A stretch of 64,000 bases of DNA from Candidatus Poribacteria bacterium (GCA_022826805.1 JAJDUH010000073.1:62001-126000); one strand, 5' to 3'; positions 1 through 10,640 are shown, counted from the stretch's first letter. A program made the numbers and translations. The notes: generated from the letters alone by a model not told the origin.

Positions 1-2
1 CA

Positions 3-683
3 GGGGCATTGCATCGCGACAGGACTGTTTTTCGAGGGTGTGACCACATTGCTTCGCCGGACGTACACATAGACGAAGAGAACCGCCGTTTCTTTATGTA
101 CTTCCACGGAAATCCGCGTGGGGGGCAAGTAACCAGTTGGGCAACTTCTACTGATGGTGTGAATTATACGCCCTCCGATACAATGGATAGGCGAAACAGT
201 GCCTACTTTCGCGTCTTTTGGTGGCAGGGACACCCCTATGCGACGTATCACGGTTGGATCAGTCGCGCTGAAACACCTGAATGGACAGCGTCGTTCATTG
301 AGCGAGACACACCTCTCTTTCCGCGCAAGTCGCCTGACGACAATACTGGCTTTCCGCGCCACACAGCGAATCTTTTGGAAGGAGATGTCTTAACTGTCTA
401 TTATTCACTGTATGGGGATAGTCCAGAGCGCATCAAAAAAAGCACAGTACAGTTGACAGACGATTGGAATGACTGGCATCCGTCTGAACCTATAGAGGTT
501 ATCGCCCCAAAATACGATTTTGAGGGTGTGGATCTGCCGATTAAGCGATCAACGGGAGGGTTAGATCGGGAGCGTGTGCATGAACTTCGGGATCCGGCTA
601 TCTATTGTGAGGATGGGAACACATGGCTACTTTATTCTGTCGCCGGGGAACAGGGAATTGCGATTATACAAATAGCTGATTAG
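3..683 (+). CDS. Glycoside-hydrolase-43/five-bladed beta-propeller-like protein, 5' truncated by window edge
   Basis: Open frame runs to the left edge; YFHG, RDPAIYCEDGNTWLLYS style propeller motifs. Confidence 0.6.
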   Translation, partial: GALHRDRTVFRGCDHIASPDVHIDEENRRFFMYFHGNPRGGQVTSWATSTDGVNYTPSDTMDRRNSAYFRVFWWQGHPYATYHGWISRAETPEWTASFIERDTPLFPRKSPDDNTGFPRHTANLLEGDVLTVYYSLYGDSPERIKKSTVQLTDDWNDWHPSEPIEVIAPKYDFEGVDLPIKRSTGGLDRERVHELRDPAIYCEDGNTWLLYSVAGEQGIAIIQIAD

Positions 684-710
684 CCAATCCTATGGTTTAA
701 AATGGGTATT

Positions 711-1865
711 TCATGACAAAGAATTTAACAATTCGTTCCAATAGTCTAAATGAGTTGCTTTGATGTCTGTGTTTTGGTTAAAATCCAACTGAAGATTTTT
801 TGAATAGCAATCTAAAAACAGTTTTGGATTGCTCAACAACCGCAGATAGTATTTTAGTGAGGGAAGGATGCCGTTAACAATTACTTCACAACCATGCTGC
901 CTATGGATTTGCTGAATTAATTGGTCTACTGTTTCTGACTCGTTAACGTTTGGTTCTGCTGTGGTGAGTAGGTAGTACCGACGGACAGGTGTCTCATAAA
1001 ACTTTTCGTAACCATCCTTAACAAGTTGTGGTGAAATTGGAATGTTGTGTTTAATTTCGACCGATTCGAAAAAATTCCCATTTTCGTCCAGCACTTCAAT
1101 ATCCCCAATCCCACCAGATTTGATGTCCGATGTAGTGTGGCTTTTCAGTGGAGAGAGCGTTTTACCTTTATATCGCTCGATTGCCATCAGCATTTCATAA
1201 GCGGAATAGACTGCTAATACAGGGAGTCGTGAGGCACCGGCAACACGATAGTTAAACGAAAAGTGATACTTCAGAGAATTTACGATGGTATTGATTGTTA
1301 TCGGGTCTGATTGTGAGGATTGAATAGAATCTTCATCAGTATTTTCAAACAGACTGAGACTAACTTGGGGTCTTGCTATCACATCAATCAGAGAAGCGAA
1401 TATCGCTTGAAGATATTTTCTTGGATCGGCTTGGTTTTCCTCAACATCATTGAGAATCTGAAGAAATGAGTTCTTCACTGCTGTATCACGAATCTTGCCA
1501 AGATACTCTAAAGTATATGGGTGAGCTTGCTCAAGCGAGCGTGTTAACCAGCCACTACCACCTTTCATAGCAAATCTCTGAAACTTCTCCCGGATAAAAG
1601 GAGTCACGTGCCGAGTGTCAAAGCCTCTTCCTGAATAACCATTCAGTAATTCCTTTTTGTGATATCGAATGTCTTGAGTTGGTGTTTCTATCTTTTTTGT
1701 AACAGATGTAATCAGAACTGCCAGTACCGCTTTTTGGGACTCTGCTTTTTCGGTGATAATCTTAACCCAATTTTCTTGAGTTTCTGAGAGATCGAAGTGA
1801 GTATTGTCCTTTGACTTTGCCAGTTGATAGGCATCTTCCAAAATTGAACGTGCCTTATTCATCAT
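711..1865 (-). CDS. Putative type II restriction endonuclease, SacI-family-like
   Basis: Motif run KAVLAVLITSVTKKI..P.QDIRYHK..GYSGRGFDTRHVTPF..GSGWLTRSLEQAHPY recalls RE_SacI; overlaps upstream MTase by 4 nt. Confidence 0.65.
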   Translation of the reverse strand: MMNKARSILEDAYQLAKSKDNTHFDLSETQENWVKIITEKAESQKAVLAVLITSVTKKIETPTQDIRYHKKELLNGYSGRGFDTRHVTPFIREKFQRFAMKGGSGWLTRSLEQAHPYTLEYLGKIRDTAVKNSFLQILNDVEENQADPRKYLQAIFASLIDVIARPQVSLSLFENTDEDSIQSSQSDPITINTIVNSLKYHFSFNYRVAGASRLPVLAVYSAYEMLMAIERYKGKTLSPLKSHTTSDIKSGGIGDIEVLDENGNFFESVEIKHNIPISPQLVKDGYEKFYETPVRRYYLLTTAEPNVNESETVDQLIQQIHRQHGCEVIVNGILPSLKYYLRLLSNPKLFLDCYSKNLQLDFNQNTDIKATHLDYWNELLNSLS

Positions 1866-2911
1866 TTACCCTCAAATAGACGGGACGAGGCATTCGGCGT
1901 TTCTGAAATACGTTGTTGAGCATCTTCACAGTATTCAGCATTAATATCATAGCCGATATAATGTCTACCCAGTTTTTTGCAAGCAACTGCAGTTGAACCG
2001 GAACCCATGAACGGATCTAAAACCAAGGCACCAATAGGCGTGAGGAGATGTAAAAACTCTTCCACGACTTCCACCGGATAGATTGCTGGATGTTTATTTC
2101 CTTTGACTGTAGCTACTGATGTTTCAATTACATCTCGTTTGATTTTATTACCATGCATCCGAATGATTGTAAATCCTTTGTTTTTTAATTGGAGTGTGCG
2201 TCCACCTGCCTGTCCACCAAAAGGTTCCGAATGAATACCTCGAATTTTCATACGAAAGCTATGCGTCTGTCCTTGGATCACTTCTTGGATGACTTCCATT
2301 AGTTCGCGGCGTGCGACGGTTTTCTCTGCTTCAGACAGCTCAGATTCCGCAATAAGTTCAAAATATCGCTGTCCAATCTTAGTATTAGTTTTCTTTCTTG
2401 ATTTTTTTTTGGTATTTTTCTCTGTTAAGAAGGCATTGAGATCATAGAAATAGTCGTCTGACTTGACAAAGTGAAAGAATGGCTCTGTGCTACTAACAAG
2501 GCGACGACGAAACTGACGCGGGGTTGGATTCCGTTTAACCCATGTAATTTCGTTCACGAGTTTAACCAAACCTATATTCGTCGCCTCAATCGCAAATCGG
2601 TAGGGAACAAGAAGTAGGTTGCTATCCTCATATTTGTCGCCTACATTGAAAATGATACTGCCGTCATCTCTGACAACGCGGACGCATTCGCGGAAAATAC
2701 GGAGTAGAGTATCAACGTATGCATCAACATTCTTTTCGTTGCCCATACCGCCGCCATAGTCGCGCTGCTGAAAATAGGGGGGAGATGTAATTACTAAATG
2801 AATACTGCGATCCGGTAACTTCTGGATAAGTTCAAAATTGTCGCCGCACAGAATTTGATCAATTGGGAGGGATTTATCAGCATTTTGAGCATTTTCAGGT
2901 ATGTATAGCAT
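1862..2911 (-). CDS. DNA methyltransferase (N4-cytosine/N6-adenine type)
   Basis: TSPPY catalytic motif followed by C-terminal DPFMGSGSTAVA AdoMet motif (beta-class order). Confidence 0.9.
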   Translation of the reverse strand: MLYIPENAQNADKSLPIDQILCGDNFELIQKLPDRSIHLVITSPPYFQQRDYGGGMGNEKNVDAYVDTLLRIFRECVRVVRDDGSIIFNVGDKYEDSNLLLVPYRFAIEATNIGLVKLVNEITWVKRNPTPRQFRRRLVSSTEPFFHFVKSDDYFYDLNAFLTEKNTKKKSRKKTNTKIGQRYFELIAESELSEAEKTVARRELMEVIQEVIQGQTHSFRMKIRGIHSEPFGGQAGGRTLQLKNKGFTIIRMHGNKIKRDVIETSVATVKGNKHPAIYPVEVVEEFLHLLTPIGALVLDPFMGSGSTAVACKKLGRHYIGYDINAEYCEDAQQRISETPNASSRLFEGK

Positions 2912-2925
2912 GTTTTAATTAAGCT

Positions 2926-3108
2926 TTAAGAACGTTTTTCAATGAGCCTGCCGACAAAGAAAATCAAAACACCGAGTGTCAAGAAACCCATCTCAGCACC
3001 CATCGCTTTGGATTCACTGTAATCGAAGGGATTGACACAACCCAGGTAGAGTCCTGCACCTAAGCAGGCTATCCCCATCAGTTCCAAAGTCTTTCCGATA
3101 TAATACAC
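2926..3108 (-). CDS. Small two-TM hypothetical membrane protein
   Basis: 60-aa ORF with two hydrophobic stretches. Confidence 0.4.
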   Translation of the reverse strand: MYYIGKTLELMGIACLGAGLYLGCVNPFDYSESKAMGAEMGFLTLGVLIFFVGRLIEKRS

Positions 3109-3149
3109 AAATTCTCCGATGCTATCTATTGAGTCGCGTTCTGTGTGAT

Positions 3150-3179
3150 TATAGGGTGAGGTGCTATCCTCACCCTATA
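3150..3179. terminator. Perfect 12-bp stem-loop (TATAGGGTGAGG/CCTCACCCTATA, 6-nt loop)
   Basis: Inverted repeat read directly; lies just past the 3' end of the CBM9-like gene; no strong T-run. Confidence 0.5.
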
Positions 3180-3187
3180 GCAATACA

Positions 3188-3898
3188 TTAGTAGAGACCT
3201 TTAATGTGTCCCCACTGAATCAATTTTTGTTGTCTACTCGGTTCAATCTTGGCAGTAAAAATGAGATCGGGGAGATAATCATTGTCCTCCGTGTAACCTT
3301 CTGGAACCCAACCGATTTTATTTTGTAAGTGTCCACTATCAACATCGTGGTAAGCGATCCAGAATCCGATACTATTCCCTTTTCTCGCAAGATTGTCAAG
3401 CCGGAAACTTAACTCGCACGTCTGTCCATCATTTCCCCATGCCACTCGCGTCAATGGATATTTTAACGTATCCATCTCCTTGTGAATCGGAATTTCGTAA
3501 CGGTAAAGGTCTTCCATACGTCCAGAGTGGTGTGGATCTATATAAAGAATAATGTGATCTTCACGCAGCAGTTTTGCTTGACGCGTTTCGAGTTGATCGT
3601 CCGTTATTTTAATGGCTACATAAAGAAATCCGTTACGCCAAACCGCTGCGAACGAACCGCTGAAATCAGGGGATTCGGGCAAGTGTTTTCCATTAATTAA
3701 ATCTTGATTCATTTTTCCTGGGATCACTTTCTCCCAAACTGGATCATCGAGGTAACCATCTACGATCGGAGCGACAGCAACGAGATCTGCGTTGTATTGG
3801 AAATTTTGAAGATTTGATCCCGTGACATGCCCTAATGCATAAGGCACCACGGTTAGTAGAAGGCTCATTGTTACAAATACATATCTGTTAAGGTTCAT
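3188..3898 (-). CDS. Secreted CBM9/DOMON-like sugar-binding protein
   Basis: Signal peptide; APIVDGYLDDPVWEK...LYVAIKITDDQLETR..LREDHIILYIDP. Confidence 0.7.
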   Translation of the reverse strand: MNLNRYVFVTMSLLLTVVPYALGHVTGSNLQNFQYNADLVAVAPIVDGYLDDPVWEKVIPGKMNQDLINGKHLPESPDFSGSFAAVWRNGFLYVAIKITDDQLETRQAKLLREDHIILYIDPHHSGRMEDLYRYEIPIHKEMDTLKYPLTRVAWGNDGQTCELSFRLDNLARKGNSIGFWIAYHDVDSGHLQNKIGWVPEGYTEDNDYLPDLIFTAKIEPSRQQKLIQWGHIKGLY

Positions 3899-4179
3899 GA
3901 GTTCCTCCTTTTTAGGATAACTCGCAGGTCGGACTTCTTTATGGTGAAATCCGTATCCTTCATTTCCTGTCCTCTTTTTTTTAAGAGTTCAATAGATTTA
4001 ATTTTGTATATTTTATATTCTCTGATGCGTGCCGTGAGTGTCTATTTTGATGCTGATTAAAAAACTCTGTTGCCTCTACTTTACAGTTACTTCATTATAA
4101 AGTATACCTTAAAAAGCATTATTGATCCAGTTAAATTTACACGTATGATTTATAAATTAGTCGTTTTTTTTGAATTCGG

Positions 4180-4208
4180 TTGAAATTTGGAAAAAAATTT
4201 GTTATACT
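4180..4208 (+). promoter_or_regulatory. Sigma70-like promoter TTGAAA-N17-TATACT upstream of ftsH
   Basis: Direct match with 17-bp spacing. Confidence 0.6.
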
Positions 4209-4267
4209 TTTAAACAGGTTTTAAATCACAGGTTTTAAAATCACATTTTTGTCTTAATAAGAATTTA

Positions 4268-4338
4268 ACAGAGAGGCAATGGGTTGTGAATAAAAATACA
4301 AGACAGAGAGGCAATGGGTTGTGAATAAAAATACAAGA
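4268..4338 (+). repeat. 35-bp tandem duplication spanning RBS and start codon of ftsH
   Basis: ACAGAGAGGCAATGGGTTGTGAATAAAAATACAAG at 4268 and 4303, period 35. Confidence 0.95.
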
Positions 4339-6237
4339 AGCATGGTGATTTGGTGGATGATTATTGCCGGAATCGTGGTCTTTGGCATCTATCAGTTATT
4401 CAACCGCAGAGACCCGGTTTACCAGTTGGCAACCTCTGATTTTCACCAATACATAAAGCTTGGACCAGATTTGTTTGATGGGTATCTGGTTTTAGATGAG
4501 GAATGGGTTGAGGGACGATTTCACGCAGAAAGTCTGAACCAAGTTCGCGCTGAAATTTTAAAAAATGTACCACCTCAGGAGCAGGAAACCCATCTTCCTC
4601 CTAAATGGGAAGGCGAATTTAGAGCAAGCCGCGATGCAATCGATGACTACGACATTCAGGCAAAACTCGATGAAGCTGGTATTGACTATAACGTCAAACC
4701 GCCATCCAAGTTTCCGCAAGGATTGCTTATCTTCGGGACAACCGTCGTACCGCTTCTCATCTTTTTAGGACTGATGATCTTTCTCTCGCGTCAGATGCAG
4801 GGAAGTGGGAATCGAGCCCTCTCTTTTGGTAAAAGCCGCGCACGCCTCCATTCCGAAAATCAAAAGAAAATAACATTTGAAGATGTTGCTGGGGTTGATG
4901 AAGCAAAAGATGCCCTTGAGGAAGTTATTGAGTTCCTCAAAGCACCGAAAAAGTTTGAGCGTCTCGGCGGTAGAATTCCTAAGGGTGTTCTACTGATGGG
5001 ACCTCCGGGCACCGGTAAAACAATGCTTGCCCAAGCTGTTGCTGGCGAGGCAGATGTGCCATTTTATAGCATCAGCGGTTCTGATTTCGTCGAAATGTTC
5101 GTCGGTGTAGGGGCATCCCGTGTCCGGGACCTCTTTGAAACTGGAAAGAAAAACGCACCTTGTATTATCTTTATTGATGAATTGGATGCTGTCGGTAGGC
5201 ACCGCGGTGCAGGTATCGGCGGCGGACACGATGAACGTGAGCAGACGCTAAACCAACTCCTCGTTGAAATGCAGGGGTTTGATGCCTCTGAAGGTGTGAT
5301 TCTCATCGCCGCAACAAACCGTCCGGACGTCCTCGACCCAGCACTTCTCCGTCCCGGTAGATTCGACCGGCAAATCGTCGTTGATCTGCCTGATGTTCGC
5401 GGGCGGGAAGCGATACTCATGGTCCATACAAAAGAGCCTTATAAACTTGCTGAAGATGTCAATTTAGGAATCTTGGCAAAGGCAACCCCGGGGTTCTCTG
5501 GTGCAGACCTTGAGAATATGGCAAACGAAGCCGCACTCCTTGCCGCAAGGACCAATAAAGAAAATATTGACATGCTCTGCTTTGACGAGGCAAAAGACCG
5601 AGTCCTGATGGGACCCGAACGACGGAGCCTTGTTATTAGTGAGGAAGAAAGGCGTGTCACCGCCTATCACGAGGCAGGCCACGCGCTTATGTTACACTTC
5701 GTGCCCGAAAGCGATCCTAATTATAAGTGTACAATTGTCCCACGCGGTAGAGCGCTCGGTGTCACAGCAAAACTCCCACTTGAAGAACGCCATAATATGA
5801 GCAGAGATCGGTTACTCGCTCACATTATTTTCGCACTCGGCGGTCGTGTCGCTGAGGAGATCATCTTTGGCGAGCAAACGACGGGCGCGCAAAATGATTT
5901 TGAGCAGGCTACAAGCCTCGCACGCCGAATGGTTACCCAATGGGGAATGAGCCACATGGGACCCCTCACCTTTGGGAGACGAGATGAGCAAGTTTTCCTC
6001 GGCAAGGAATTGGCTGTGCATCAGGATTATAGCGAAAAAACTGCCATTGAAATCGACAAGGCTGTCCACGATATCGTCATGGAGTGCTATAAAAAGGCAC
6101 GAGATATTTTGGAAACCAACTTAGACGGTTTGAAATTGTTGGCGGACGCATTGTTGGAACGTGAAACCCTTGTTACCGAAGAGATTGACGAAATCCTCGG
6201 ACCCCGACCCCAACTGCCCGCAAAACAAATCGTATGA
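4321..6237 (+). CDS. ftsH: ATP-dependent zinc metalloprotease FtsH
   Basis: AAA motifs [16 protein letters not shown]; zinc motif HEAGH; GTG start. Confidence 0.97.
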   Translation: MNKNTRSMVIWWMIIAGIVVFGIYQLFNRRDPVYQLATSDFHQYIKLGPDLFDGYLVLDEEWVEGRFHAESLNQVRAEILKNVPPQEQETHLPPKWEGEFRASRDAIDDYDIQAKLDEAGIDYNVKPPSKFPQGLLIFGTTVVPLLIFLGLMIFLSRQMQGSGNRALSFGKSRARLHSENQKKITFEDVAGVDEAKDALEEVIEFLKAPKKFERLGGRIPKGVLLMGPPGTGKTMLAQAVAGEADVPFYSISGSDFVEMFVGVGASRVRDLFETGKKNAPCIIFIDELDAVGRHRGAGIGGGHDEREQTLNQLLVEMQGFDASEGVILIAATNRPDVLDPALLRPGRFDRQIVVDLPDVRGREAILMVHTKEPYKLAEDVNLGILAKATPGFSGADLENMANEAALLAARTNKENIDMLCFDEAKDRVLMGPERRSLVISEEERRVTAYHEAGHALMLHFVPESDPNYKCTIVPRGRALGVTAKLPLEERHNMSRDRLLAHIIFALGGRVAEEIIFGEQTTGAQNDFEQATSLARRMVTQWGMSHMGPLTFGRRDEQVFLGKELAVHQDYSEKTAIEIDKAVHDIVMECYKKARDILETNLDGLKLLADALLERETLVTEEIDEILGPRPQLPAKQIV

Positions 6238-7058
6238 ATTGTCGCGGGAAAACACTCACTTTCGGCACACAAACACATGTAATGGGCATCTTGAACGTTA
6301 CACCAGATTCCTTTTCTGATGGCGGACGCTACCTTGATGTCCAACAGGCAATCACACACGCTGAAACGATGGTCACTGAAGGTGCTACGCTCATCGATAT
6401 CGGTGGCGAATCTTCACGTCCTGGAGCATCGCCTGTCTCGGTTGATGAAGAACTCGCACGGGTAGTTCCAGTTATTCGTGGGCTTGCTGATGCTGTTGAT
6501 GTTCTCATTTCTGTTGATACATCCAAGGCAAAGGTAGCGAAGCACGCACTTGAGGCTGGCGCCCATATTGTTAATGACATCACCGCACTATGTGGCGATC
6601 CAGAAATGGCGACAGTCGTTGCTGAGATGAAAGCCGGTGTTGTGCTGATGCACATGAAAGGAACACCACGGACGATGCAGCAAGCACCAGAATATGATGA
6701 TGTCGTTACCGAGATCTGCTCGTGGCTCAAGGAAAAGACGCAAAATGCTGAAGCACAAGGTATAGCCGCTGAGCGCATTATCGTTGACCCCGGCATCGGA
6801 TTTGGTAAAACGACGAAACATAACCTTGATATCTTGAAGCGTCTTTCGGAATTTCGAGAGTTGAAGAAACCTCTGCTCGTGGGGACTTCTCGTAAGTCAT
6901 TTATCGGAAATGTCTTAGAAGTACCGATAACGGCGCGCGTTGAAGGTACAGCTGCAACAGTATGTTGGGCGATCGCACACGGCGCGGATATTGTGCGTGT
7001 TCATGATGTCAAAGCAAATGTTCGTGCTGCACAGATGACAGATGCGCTCTGTAGATAA
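6234..7058 (+). CDS. folP: Dihydropteroate synthase
   Basis: MGILNVTPDSFSDGG, DIGGESSRPGA; overlaps ftsH by 4 nt. Confidence 0.95.
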   Translation: MNCRGKTLTFGTQTHVMGILNVTPDSFSDGGRYLDVQQAITHAETMVTEGATLIDIGGESSRPGASPVSVDEELARVVPVIRGLADAVDVLISVDTSKAKVAKHALEAGAHIVNDITALCGDPEMATVVAEMKAGVVLMHMKGTPRTMQQAPEYDDVVTEICSWLKEKTQNAEAQGIAAERIIVDPGIGFGKTTKHNLDILKRLSEFRELKKPLLVGTSRKSFIGNVLEVPITARVEGTAATVCWAIAHGADIVRVHDVKANVRAAQMTDALCR

Positions 7059-7455
7059 ATCAATGCACCAGCAAAAAATTCAGGGAATCGGTATTGATAT
7101 TGTTGAGGTTGAACGGATTCGGGAGGCATCCCGTCGATGGGGCGCGCGCTTTGAACAGCGGGTTTACACGCAACAGGAACTCGCATATTGTGGCGACGCT
7201 CCCACGCGATATTGGCGACTCGCTGCCCGTTTTGCCGCTAAAGAAGCGGCACTTAAAGCACTCGGCACAGGATTAATCACGGGGATGCGCTGGCAAGACG
7301 TGGAAGTCCAAGCAAATGCTGTCGGAAAACCTGAACTCGTCTTACACGGTGAAGTCCAGCGTTACGCCAATAAATGTAATATCAGTTCGATATTTGTCTC
7401 TATGTCCCATACAAACGCCTATGCTGTAGCACAGGTAACCCTCTGTTCTGCTTGA
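7042..7455 (+). CDS. acpS: Holo-[acyl-carrier-protein] synthase
   Basis: GIGIDIVEVERI, RFAAKEAALKALGTG; overlaps folP. Confidence 0.93.
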   Translation: MRSVDKSMHQQKIQGIGIDIVEVERIREASRRWGARFEQRVYTQQELAYCGDAPTRYWRLAARFAAKEAALKALGTGLITGMRWQDVEVQANAVGKPELVLHGEVQRYANKCNISSIFVSMSHTNAYAVAQVTLCSA

Positions 7456-7519
7456 CGCGTGTACATTCCTATTCCCAACTCCCATATTTTTACAAAATTG
7501 ATGTTTTGTGTGAGGTAAA

Positions 7520-8617
7520 ATGAAGCACGTTCACGGTTCGATTGTCATTGTATTCTGTTTTTTGGTGTGGAGCGCGACTGCGTCAGCAGCAAACACAACG
7601 GCAGCCGCAGATGGATTTCTCAAACAACTGATTGGTGCCGAGCATCACGGAATGGGCGGTAGTTTTGTTGGGGTGACCCGCGGGGCAGATGCCCTTGGTA
7701 GCAACCCCGCCGGTATCGACGCAGCAGGCGGAAATAAATTTGTTGTTCACGCAATCCGATTTCCACGGACTGTTGCTTTTCTCTCTAAGCCGAATGTCGA
7801 TTCAAATTACGAGGATTACAGTCGGTTTGAACAACCAGCATCTGGCATTGAAATATTAAATTGGGCATTCCCAATGGGTAGATTTGGCACGCTTGGATTA
7901 GCAATCGCTTTTGGACAGGAGGGGCCCTTTCGTCGCGTAGATTACTTGGGAAAAGCGGTTAACAGTTTTCCAGAAAATAACCTCGCCGCCGGTTTCGGTT
8001 ATGGAGTAAATCTCCTTCGCAATACCATCATCGGATTTGACGCCAAATGGCTCCGTTCTAAAGTAGCAGATACAGATGCTCAGGAAGACATTGGACACGG
8101 CTACGCCTATAACATTGGTATTATTCAGTATTTTGATAATGGGATTCAGATTGGTATTGCAGCCCGAAACTTAAGTAATGGGCTTTCCTTTTCTAACGTT
8201 TCTATTCCTGATAGAATAGAAACCTCCTATGTTGCTGGTATCGCTTATCAACGTGATATATCAGACATAACGTTGCGTATCGGTTTAGATGCGCATCCAC
8301 CGTTCCGAGATGGCATTCAGGCAAACGTTGGAGCAGAAGTATGGTATCGAAATCGGATTGGTGGTAGAATAGGCTATCTTAGACACACTGAAAAACGGTA
8401 TGGCTCAGTTTTTATACTCCAAGATGCTACATTTGAAATGGATGAACGGCTCTGGAAGGCAGACGGGGTGTCCTTTGGGTTCGGTTTCCGATTCGGAAAC
8501 ATGATCCTAAACGGTGCTTATACCCCACAATTCAAACCTATAGTAGAAGAAGCCGACCGTCTTCATGTTGTACAAGGAGAAGCCATTTATACCTTTTCAA
8601 TCGGACAAGCTTTTTAG
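7520..8617 (+). CDS. PorV/PorQ (UPF0164)-like outer-membrane beta-barrel protein
   Basis: Signal peptide; GMGGSFVGVTRGADALGSNPAG and barrel-like strands. Confidence 0.75.
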   Translation: MKHVHGSIVIVFCFLVWSATASAANTTAAADGFLKQLIGAEHHGMGGSFVGVTRGADALGSNPAGIDAAGGNKFVVHAIRFPRTVAFLSKPNVDSNYEDYSRFEQPASGIEILNWAFPMGRFGTLGLAIAFGQEGPFRRVDYLGKAVNSFPENNLAAGFGYGVNLLRNTIIGFDAKWLRSKVADTDAQEDIGHGYAYNIGIIQYFDNGIQIGIAARNLSNGLSFSNVSIPDRIETSYVAGIAYQRDISDITLRIGLDAHPPFRDGIQANVGAEVWYRNRIGGRIGYLRHTEKRYGSVFILQDATFEMDERLWKADGVSFGFGFRFGNMILNGAYTPQFKPIVEEADRLHVVQGEAIYTFSIGQAF

Positions 8618-8641
8618 ACCGCAAGGATGCGATGCTGACCT

Positions 8642-9235
8642 ATGTCTGACCAATATAGAACAGTGGCAGGAACTGCTCAAGCGCATCATGTTGTGAAAAA
8701 GTCGAGATTTTTTGGTGAAGCAACTGCTGTACATACGCAGGAGGCTGTGAAAAGTTTTCTCGCCGAGGTTCAAGAGCGTAACCCCCGTGCTTCGCACTAC
8801 TGTTATGCCTACAGCATTGGTAGGGACACAACTCTGCGCGAATATGCTACGGATGCAGGAGAACCGACACACTCCGCCGGACCTCCTATCCTCGCTGCAC
8901 TTCGCGCTTTTGACTTGTGTAATACGATCTGTGTTGTCGTCCGGTATTATGGCGGCATTAACCTTGGCGTAGGGGGATTAATTCGCGCTTATGGACGATG
9001 TGCAAGGGAATGCCTCAAAAACGCCACAATCAAGACACAGATTTTTTATCAAAATTTATACTTGAAAGTTAATTATTCAGAGATTGGCACGGTTGTTACG
9101 CTGTGCAAACGATCGGGTGGAAAGGTAATTGACATCAAATATAACCCGGATCCAATTATTGAAATTCAGATTCGGGAGAATGCTCTTGAAACTTTCCAGT
9201 CGCAACTCCAAGGTATTGGAATCGTAACGGAATAG
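8642..9235 (+). CDS. YigZ/IMPACT family protein (UPF0029)
   Basis: KKSRFFG..HYCYAYSIG..GEPTHSAGPPIL...VVVRYYGGINLGVGGLIRAY. Confidence 0.9.
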   Translation: MSDQYRTVAGTAQAHHVVKKSRFFGEATAVHTQEAVKSFLAEVQERNPRASHYCYAYSIGRDTTLREYATDAGEPTHSAGPPILAALRAFDLCNTICVVVRYYGGINLGVGGLIRAYGRCARECLKNATIKTQIFYQNLYLKVNYSEIGTVVTLCKRSGGKVIDIKYNPDPIIEIQIRENALETFQSQLQGIGIVTE

Positions 9236-9279
9236 CCCTATTATGTTCGGATTCAAGTCTGAACTTATCGGAGGGATTC

Positions 9280-9723
9280 GTGATGAGTAAAATTGAGATA
9301 AAATATACAGCAACACATGAGTGGGCTGAGATCTTTGATTCACAAGAGTGTACCATCGGAATCACCGAGCGTGCACAGGAAATCTATAGTAACGTCATTT
9401 TTATCGAATTACCGTCCCTTGGTGAGTTTGAGCAAGACGAAATTATGGGAGGTCTTGAAACCTCTGATGGCAGAAATTTCTATATCCATGCTCCCGTAAG
9501 CGGAGAGGTATATGAAGTTAATACTGCTCTTGAGGAGGATATTGATCTTCTCAACCGTTTCCCGGAAGGCGATGGCTGGATTTGCAAACTCCGCATTGAA
9601 AACCCCAGCGAAATAGAGGCACTCCTCACACTACCTGAGTATGAGGCGTATGAAGAGGAAGAACTCAATGAAGAGGAGTATCTCCCGGAAACCGATTTTT
9701 ACGAAAATAGTGAGGATTATTAA
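9280..9723 (+). CDS. Glycine cleavage H-protein-like, canonical lipoyl-Lys absent
   Basis: YTATHEWAEI...GITERAQE...IHAPVSGEVYEVN; ESVK position reads ETSD. Confidence 0.85.
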   Translation: MMSKIEIKYTATHEWAEIFDSQECTIGITERAQEIYSNVIFIELPSLGEFEQDEIMGGLETSDGRNFYIHAPVSGEVYEVNTALEEDIDLLNRFPEGDGWICKLRIENPSEIEALLTLPEYEAYEEEELNEEEYLPETDFYENSEDY

Positions 9724-9800
9724 ATCCAGAATTATCTTATCAATACAAACTATTTAATTGTTTGAAGAAAACCTGCGATTAAATCCTGAGAAGGAGTGTT

Positions 9801-10640
9801 ATGTCACAAACAGAAAAGATTCGAATCGGACACAGTCCTGATTCTGACGATGCGTTTATGTTCTATGCCTTGGCAAAAGGACTAATTTCAACGGAACCTT
9901 TTGAAATCGTTCATGTTATTGAGGATATTGAGACCTTGAATCAACGAGCACTCGCTGCTGAACTTGAAGTTACTGCGATTTCGGTGCATGCTTATGCTTA
10001 TGTTGCCCGGGATTATGCCCTCATGCCCTGCGGCGCGAGTATCGGAGACCGCTACGGACCGCTTGTTGTTTCTAAAACACCGATGGATACCCTGGCAGGT
10101 AAACGCATCGCTATCCCCGGCAAGATGACGACTGCCTACCTTACATTGAGTCTCTTTCAACCAAATTTTGAGGCAGAAACTCGTCCTTTTGATAAAATAT
10201 TAGATGCCGTTCAAGAAGATGAAGTAGACGCTGGGCTTATTATTCATGAAGGACAGTTGACTTATGCCCGTGAGGGACTTCACAAAGTCATTGATTTAGG
10301 GGAGTGGTGGTATGAGGAAACGGGACTGCCCCTACCGCTTGGTGCTAATGTTATACGCCGTAATCTTGGTCCCGAGAAAATTCAGAAAATAACCACTTTG
10401 CTCAAAGGCAGTATCCAATACTCGCTTGAACATCGAGCACGCGGATTGGAATACGCGATGACGTATGCTCGCGACATGGAGACCGCACTCGCCGATAAAT
10501 TCGTTGGAATGTACGTGAACGATTACACCCTTGATTATGGTGAGAAGGGTAGAACTGGTGTCCGTGAGTTGCTGCACCGCGGTAATGCTGCAGGTATCAT
10601 TCCGCATCGTGTGGATGCCGACTTCGTCACGCTTGAATAG
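9801..10640 (+). CDS. MqnA/MqnD family menaquinone (futalosine pathway) enzyme, MqnD-like
   Basis: GHSPDSDDAFMFYAL...ISVHAYAY...GLIIHEGQLTY. Confidence 0.85.
   Translation: MSQTEKIRIGHSPDSDDAFMFYALAKGLISTEPFEIVHVIEDIETLNQRALAAELEVTAISVHAYAYVARDYALMPCGASIGDRYGPLVVSKTPMDTLAGKRIAIPGKMTTAYLTLSLFQPNFEAETRPFDKILDAVQEDEVDAGLIIHEGQLTYAREGLHKVIDLGEWWYEETGLPLPLGANVIRRNLGPEKIQKITTLLKGSIQYSLEHRARGLEYAMTYARDMETALADKFVGMYVNDYTLDYGEKGRTGVRELLHRGNAAGIIPHRVDADFVTLE

Noticed and set aside
9280-9723. Canonical glycine cleavage H protein assignment (gcvH)
   Set aside because: No lysine at the lipoyl site and no gcvT/gcvP neighbours, so called GcvH-like only
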